Shown: one piece after another, positions 55,453-60,816 of the stretch
Layout of the letters: each line of letters begins with the position of its first letter
Position numbering within the stretch: position 1 is the first letter of the stretch
Source: Xanthobacteraceae bacterium
Lineage (GTDB): Bacteria; Pseudomonadota; Alphaproteobacteria; Rhizobiales; Xanthobacteraceae
Assembly: GCA_030037895.1 (NCBI GenBank)
Contig: JASHPW010000020.1
Location: 1-60,816 of the forward strand
Reading direction: 5' to 3'
DNA: 60,816 bases
Notes under the pieces: model-generated
Databases searched by the model: none
What the model was told of the DNA's origin: nothing
Seen by the model: only the letters and a program-made list of their open reading frames with translations
Position numbers and translations under genes: made by a program

Positions 55453-55680
55453 TCAGAGCGAGCGCGACAGTGCGCGGCCCGCAAATGTGGGCCATTGGCC
55501 GAGCGCACCATAGGCGGCGATCGCCTCGACGGGTTCGGCGCGTCGGCGCAGGCGCGTCTGCGGCACCTTCGCTTTTGCGGCGATGAGCTGAGCGAGGAAG
55601 TCGGCCCTCGGGCGACCGCCCGCATGCGCCGCGGGAATTTCGCGCTCGGTCGAGGCAAGAGGGATCAAGGCTGTGCTCAC
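55453..55680 (-). CDS. Small conserved-looking protein of unknown function
   Basis: A 75-residue basic protein from a GTG at 55680 with AGAGGA 8-9 bases upstream. The pattern G-G-R-P-R-A-D-F-L-A-Q-L-I-A-A-K and the closing A-Y-G-A-L-G-Q segment look like the small proteins often found in Hyphomicrobiales genomes, but I cannot give a function. It is convergent to the membrane protein gene. A frame on the other strand (55495 on) overlaps it and is not convincing. Confidence 0.5.
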   Translation of the reverse strand: MSTALIPLASTEREIPAAHAGGRPRADFLAQLIAAKAKVPQTRLRRRAEPVEAIAAYGALGQWPTFAGRALSRSL

Positions 55681-55845
55681 TGGCGCGTCCTCTGCCGCCT
55701 ATGTGCCGAAATGGAACGTTCCAACTCGGCCAGCCCTAGGTTGCAAACGCCATGCCGTGCCGCCGGTTCCATCCAGGCTGGCCTCGGATTTCCGAATTCT
55801 TTAGGCTTTTCCAGTACTTTGAAGCGTCAGCCGTCTGCTGTCGCC

Positions 55846-57615
55846 ATGTTCCAACTGCAGCAAGCCAATGAGGCCACCGTGAACAGCAACGGCGGGGCGG
55901 TCCAAACCCCTGCAAGCGCGAAACCCGTCGTCAAGCTTGACGCGGTCGAAATTCTCGCCGCGGTGGGCGAGGCATTCTACCATTGGTCGATTGGTAGCGA
56001 TACCCTCACGTGGAGCGCGAATGCCCGCGACGTGCTGCTCGTCCGCGGCAGCGAGACGATCTCGACCGGCCGCGCCTACGCGCAACTCATCGAGGCCGAC
56101 AATGACGCTGCGCCCGGTCGCTTCGACGCGATCATGCAGTCGGTCGAGCGCGACGAAGGGCATGGCGTCTTCTATCGCCTTCAGTATTGCCTGCGTCCCG
56201 ATCCCGGCGCCGAAACGCGGCTCTGGATCGAGGACACCGGCCGCTGGTTTGCGGGCAGCGACGGCCGCCCGGCGCGGGCACACGGAATCGTGCGCGTCAT
56301 CAATGAGCGCCACGAACAGGAACGCCGGCTCGGCTATCTCGCCCGCTGCGACGGCCTCACCGGCGAGTTGAATCGCCACGCTCTCGTCGATGTCCTCGAG
56401 AAAACGCTCGATGACGCGATCCGATTCCGCTCCTCCTGCGGCTTCCTGCTGGTCGCCATCGATAACCTGGCACGGGTGAACGAATCCTACGGCTTCGACG
56501 TCGCCGATGAGGTCATCGGCGCGGTCGCCAAGCGCATCCGCGGCCGGATGCGCGGCAAGGACACGCTCGGCCGCTATGCGGGCAACAAATTCGGCATCGT
56601 GCTCACCGACTGCACGCCGGACGACATGGCGATCGCCGCCGACCGGCTACTTGCCGGCGTCCGTGACGACATGGTGCCGACCGGCGCCGGACCGGTGGCG
56701 GCGACCGTGACCATCGGCGGCGTGACGGCGCCGCGCCATGCCCGCAGCGTGGCGGACGTGCTCGGCCGCGCCCAGGAGGCGCTCGACGCCGCGAAGGCCA
56801 AGCGTCGCGGCTCGTTCCTCGCCTATCAGCCGAGCATCGAGCGCGAGACGCTGCGCCGCGACAACGTGCGCGCCACCGACGAGATCGTCGCCGCGCTCAA
56901 CGAGCGGCGCATTTTCCTCGCCTATGAGACGGTGGCTGCGGCAGGCGATCGGCGGCCCGCCTTCTACGAGTGCCTGATGCGCGTGCGCCGCGCCGACGGA
57001 GGTCTGGTGGGGGCGAACGATATCGTGCCGGTCGCCGAACGCCTTGGACTCGTGCGCCTCATCGACCGCCGCGTGCTCGAACTCGTGATCGACGAGCTGG
57101 CGGCGGCATCCGCGTTGCAAGCGAGCGTCAACGTCTCGTCGGCCTCGACCGCCGATCCCGACTGGTGGGCCGAATTGGCGCTGCTGCTTGGCGCTCATGC
57201 CGGCGTAGCGGAGCGCCTCATCGTCGAGATCACCGAGAGCGCCGCCATCCACGACATCGACGAAACGCGCGGCTTCGTCGCCCGGATCAAGGATCTCGGC
57301 TGCCGCATCGCCATCGACGACTTCGGCGCCGGCTACACCTCGTTCCGCAACTTGCGCAAACTCGGGGTGGACATCGTCAAGATCGACGGCGCCTTCGTGC
57401 AGAACCTGATCCGCTCGGAGGACGACCGTGCCTTCGTGCGCACGCTCATCGACCTCGCCAAGCGGCTCAAACTGGCTACCGTCGCGGAATGGGTAAAAGA
57501 CGAGCCTACCGCAAAGACGTTGGCGGCGTGGGGTTGCGACTATCTTCAGGGCGCTCTCGTCGGCATCGCCTCGACCGAGCGGCCGTGGACCACGGGACTG
57601 GCGCAGGTCATTTGA
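55846..57615 (+). CDS. PAS-like/GGDEF/EAL protein with degenerate GGDEF
   Basis: A 589-residue cyclic-di-GMP signalling protein. An N-terminal PAS-like region (about 35-150) precedes a GGDEF domain whose signature reads A-G-N-K-F at residues 245-249, so diguanylate cyclase activity should be lost. The EAL domain follows (about 345-585) with its key residues kept: E375 (E-C-L in place of E-A-L), N-V-S-S, E-I-T-E-S, I-D-D-F-G-A-G-Y, V-K-I-D-G, A-E and D-Y-L-Q-G. A phosphodiesterase with a regulatory GGDEF is the likeliest reading. The ATG at 55846 lacks a strong ribosome-binding site, and earlier starts are possible. Confidence 0.87.
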   Translation: MFQLQQANEATVNSNGGAVQTPASAKPVVKLDAVEILAAVGEAFYHWSIGSDTLTWSANARDVLLVRGSETISTGRAYAQLIEADNDAAPGRFDAIMQSVERDEGHGVFYRLQYCLRPDPGAETRLWIEDTGRWFAGSDGRPARAHGIVRVINERHEQERRLGYLARCDGLTGELNRHALVDVLEKTLDDAIRFRSSCGFLLVAIDNLARVNESYGFDVADEVIGAVAKRIRGRMRGKDTLGRYAGNKFGIVLTDCTPDDMAIAADRLLAGVRDDMVPTGAGPVAATVTIGGVTAPRHARSVADVLGRAQEALDAAKAKRRGSFLAYQPSIERETLRRDNVRATDEIVAALNERRIFLAYETVAAAGDRRPAFYECLMRVRRADGGLVGANDIVPVAERLGLVRLIDRRVLELVIDELAAASALQASVNVSSASTADPDWWAELALLLGAHAGVAERLIVEITESAAIHDIDETRGFVARIKDLGCRIAIDDFGAGYTSFRNLRKLGVDIVKIDGAFVQNLIRSEDDRAFVRTLIDLAKRLKLATVAEWVKDEPTAKTLAAWGCDYLQGALVGIASTERPWTTGLAQVI

Positions 57616-57706
57616 CCAAGGCAATCAGTCGCCACTGCTCGTGCTGGGCTGGCGGATAATTTGCAATTGAGTGCAGTGTCACCGTAATTTGTAATTCCAA
57701 TTCAGA

Positions 57707-58303
57707 TCAGTCGTTGCCGCCGGTCAGCCGATCGACCTTCTTCTGCATCTCCTCGAGCTGGCGCTTGAGCTCGTCGAAGTCGCCGGCTTTCGCCGGCGAC
57801 TTGCCCGGCTCCGGCACGGTCTCGCTTTGGGTCTCGCTCTGGCCTTCGCGCCGCGCAAACGGCGCGAACATGGCGAAGGCGCGTTCGAACATCTCCATGT
57901 TCCGCCGCACCTGCTCCTCCAGCGAGGTGAAAGCGCCAACGCCGAAGGCTTGCGCCATTTGCCGCCGGAACTTCTCCTGCTCGCGGGTGAGCGAATCGAT
58001 GGAAACTTCGAGGTAACGCGGCACCAGCATCTGCATGCTGTCGCCATAAAACCGGATGAGCTGGCGCAGGAACGTGATCGGCAAGAGGTTCTGACCTTCC
58101 TTGTTCTCCTGCTCGAAAATGATCTGCGTCAAGACGGAACGGGTGATGTCCTCGCCGCCCTTGGCGTCATAAACGACGAAATCCTCGCCGTTCTTGACCA
58201 TGGCGGCGAGGTCTTCGAGCGTGACATAGGTGCTGGTGCCGGTGTTATAGAGACGCCGGTTGGCGTACTTCTTGATGGTGACCGGCTCTTCGGTCTTGGT
58301 CAT
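57707..58303 (-). CDS. phaR: Polyhydroxyalkanoate synthesis repressor PhaR
   Basis: A 198-residue regulator. The N-terminal PHB accumulation DNA-binding domain is diagnostic (IKKYANRRLYNTGTSTYVTL), followed by the PHB-binding domain (LLPITFLRQLIRFYGDSMQ), a helical stretch and a C-terminal coiled coil (about 165-195). PhaR binds PHA granules and promoter DNA, linking granule formation to phasin expression. The ATG at 58303 gives the usual MTK...ITIKKY-type start; the frame is open to 58438 without homology. It diverges from phaA over 246 bases. Confidence 0.95.
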   Translation of the reverse strand: MTKTEEPVTIKKYANRRLYNTGTSTYVTLEDLAAMVKNGEDFVVYDAKGGEDITRSVLTQIIFEQENKEGQNLLPITFLRQLIRFYGDSMQMLVPRYLEVSIDSLTREQEKFRRQMAQAFGVGAFTSLEEQVRRNMEMFERAFAMFAPFARREGQSETQSETVPEPGKSPAKAGDFDELKRQLEEMQKKVDRLTGGND

Positions 58304-58516
58304 GGTCCCGGGCGGCGGCGAAGGAAGCAGCGAAAGCAACAGATTACCAAAATAGGCGGTTTCACTGCGCGCGGCTACCGTTTTGTGATCAGGCCGAAGC
58401 AAGGCCCACGAACGGAGAGCTTGCCTTGGACTTGGCATGGCAGCAATGCGCCGTCCGTCCGCCTTGTCGGCGGCCGGTTACGTCCTTATGACATATATCA
58501 ATGAGACCGCGGCTAG

Positions 58517-59725
<1,209 letters not shown>

Positions 59726-59744
59726 ACGACCGACGACAGAGCAC

Positions 59745-59787
59745 GGACGACGGATGACTGCAGGCCTATTCCGTCCTCCGTCATCCG
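59745..59787. repeat. Hairpin in the phaA-phaB gap
   Basis: CGGATGAC (59751-59758) pairs with GTCATCCG (59780-59787) across a 21-base loop, within a wider repeat of GACGAC/GTCGTC motifs covering most of the 101-base phaA-phaB gap. It could lower read-through into phaB or stabilise the phaA message; it has no T tract. Confidence 0.5.
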
Positions 59788-59826
59788 CTTTCCGTCGTCG
59801 TTAAAAAAAGCGACTGGGAGGGAGTC

Positions 59827-60552
59827 ATGCCACGCGTCGCATTGGTGACGGGGGGGACACGCGGTATCGGCGCGGCGATCGCCAAGGCGCTCAAGACGGC
59901 CGGTTACAAGGTCGCGGCGAATTACGCCGGCAACGATCAAGCGGCCCAGAAATTCAAGGCCGAGACCGGCATCCCGACCTACAAATGGGACGTCTCCTCG
60001 TTCGCGGCGTGCGCCGCCGGCGTCAAGCAGATCGAGGCCGATCTCGGCCCGATCGAGGTTTTGGTCAACAATGCCGGCATCACCCGCGACGCCCAGCTTC
60101 ACCGCATGACGCCGGAACAATGGACGGCCGTGATCAACACCAATCTCGGCTCGCTGTTCAACGTGACTCGCCAGGTGATCGAGGGCATGCGCGCGCGCAA
60201 GTTCGGCCGCATCATCAACATCTCATCGATCAACGGGCAAAAGGGCCAGTTCGGCCAGTGCAATTACTCGGCCGCCAAGGCCGGCGAGATCGGCTTCACC
60301 AAGGCGCTGGCGCAGGAGGGCGCGCACTCGGGCATCACGGTCAACGCCATCTGCCCGGGCTACATCAATACGGAGATGGTGCAGGCGGTGCCGAAGGACG
60401 TGCTGGAAAAGAGCATCCTGCCGACCATTCCCATCGGCCGCCTCGGCGAGCCGGAGGAGATCGCGCGCTGCGTGGTGTTTTTGGCCTCCGACGATGCCGG
60501 TCTCCTCACCGGCTCGACGCTCACCGCAAACGGCGGGCAATATATCACCTGA
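59827..60552 (+). CDS. phaB: Acetoacetyl-CoA reductase
   Basis: A 241-residue NADPH-dependent SDR that reduces acetoacetyl-CoA to (R)-3-hydroxybutyryl-CoA. The cofactor motif is T-G-G-T-R-G-I-G (about 8-15), then N-N-A-G-I-T-R-D, and the catalytic Ser (INISS) and Y-S-A-A-K are present. The N-N-A-G-I-T-R-D and 'SINGQKGQFGQCNYSAAKAG' stretches are hallmarks of PhaB as opposed to FabG. GGGAGGG lies just before the ATG. PHA synthase (phaC) is not in the window. Confidence 0.94.
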   Translation: MPRVALVTGGTRGIGAAIAKALKTAGYKVAANYAGNDQAAQKFKAETGIPTYKWDVSSFAACAAGVKQIEADLGPIEVLVNNAGITRDAQLHRMTPEQWTAVINTNLGSLFNVTRQVIEGMRARKFGRIINISSINGQKGQFGQCNYSAAKAGEIGFTKALAQEGAHSGITVNAICPGYINTEMVQAVPKDVLEKSILPTIPIGRLGEPEEIARCVVFLASDDAGLLTGSTLTANGGQYIT

Positions 60553-60620
60553 TTTTCGCGCGCGGCGCCATCGCCGTCGCGCATCCGGCGTCAAGGACGG
60601 CATGTCATCGCGCCTGCGTC

Positions 60621-60816
60621 TTATACCAACGGCATTTAATTCTGACTCATGGGGGATTCCGTGGGCTGCTCGGATGTGATTCCTTGGCATTCTTGATTCG
60701 CGAGGAGGCTGGGATGGCGGCGGTTGCGATCACACGGAGGGATTACACGGCACAGGACCTGCGCGCGTGTGCGAAGCGGAGCGAGGATGTGGCGGCGGCG
60801 CGGCGAATGCTGGCCT
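60621..60816 (+). mobile_element. IS630-family insertion sequence, left end and transposase start (cut by window)
   Basis: From 60621 the sequence changes to an A/T-richer terminal stretch (TATACCAACGGCATTTAATT), typical of an IS630-type terminal inverted repeat starting at a TA target. An ATG at 60714 with GAGGAGG upstream opens a transposase frame reading M-A-A-V-A-I-T-R-R-D-Y-T-A-Q-D-L-R-A-C-A, which matches the conserved N-terminus of IS630 transposases. The window ends after 34 codons, so integrity cannot be judged. Confidence 0.7.
60714..60816 (+). CDS. IS630-family transposase, N-terminal fragment
   Basis: Only 34 codons are visible. The N-terminal helix-turn-helix start (RRDYTAQDLRAC, followed by R-R-M-L-A) is typical of the family, and GAGGAGG sits just upstream of the ATG. 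The catalytic DDE residues lie beyond the window edge. Confidence 0.7.
   Translation, partial: MAAVAITRRDYTAQDLRACAKRSEDVAAARRMLA

Overview
The window is a GC-rich chromosomal segment of an alphaproteobacterium, most likely of the order Hyphomicrobiales (Rhizobiales; Xanthobacteraceae/Nitrobacteraceae-like). The evidence is a gcrA cell-cycle regulator with CcrM-type GANTC sites upstream, an IalB-family secreted protein, a phaR/phaA/phaB polyhydroxyalkanoate set, a phoR-pstSCAB-phoU-phoB block, a malic enzyme-phosphotransacetylase fusion, and several palindromic intergenic repeat types. No rRNA or CRISPR was seen. One tRNA gene, tRNA-Arg(CCG), is present.

Layout. 1-5.3 kb: the tail of an autotransporter, an IalB-like secreted protein, hslO (Hsp33), argF and argD, then gcrA. 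5.3-13.2 kb: phosphate control and uptake (phoB, phoU, pstB, pstA, pstC, pstS, phoR, all on the minus strand, with a clear Pho box before pstS), then a UPF0104 membrane protein. 13.4-18.9 kb: MFS transporter, a small secreted protein, a short MetE-like methyltransferase, a CysZ/EI24-like membrane protein and a Tat-exported-looking flavin amine oxidase. 18.9-24.8 kb: the translation block infC (AUU start), a GYD-domain gene, rpmI, rplT, pheS and pheT. A DUF559 nuclease gene bracketed by inverted GC-rich repeats sits between pheS and pheT. 25-28.3 kb: two alpha/beta hydrolases, DoxX and a luciferase-like monooxygenase. 28.7-38.9 kb: two neighbouring but differently organised branched-chain-amino-acid-type (HAAT) ABC transporters, each with two permeases, two ATPases and one binding protein, followed by a PEBP protein. 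39.7-43.3 kb: an aldehyde dehydrogenase, then a stretch of atypical composition holding one SDR gene, repeats and decayed sequence, ending at tRNA-Arg. 43.4-50.9 kb: gcdH, a glutathionyl-hydroquinone reductase, cobT/cobS, an ABC exporter and a PemK/MazF-like toxin-antitoxin pair. 50.9-60.8 kb: maeB, small membrane proteins, mtgA running in frame into rpmF, a GGDEF/EAL protein with a broken GGDEF motif, phaR-phaA-phaB, and the start of an IS630-like element cut by the window edge.

Most of this is ordinary core and metabolic content. The points most worth a second look are (i) the DUF559 gene inside pheST, flanked by inverted repeats, one of which abuts its start codon and supplies its ribosome-binding site; (ii) the missing mtgA stop codon, so the frame reads through a repeat into ribosomal protein L32; (iii) a composite two-palindrome repeat present in at least two full copies, one carrying a nested palindrome; (iv) the atypical SDR segment beside tRNA-Arg; and (v) the luciferase-like monooxygenase, hydrolase and twin HAAT transporter cluster, which looks like an uptake and breakdown locus for an unknown substrate. 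All calls come from reading the sequence; no database search was run.
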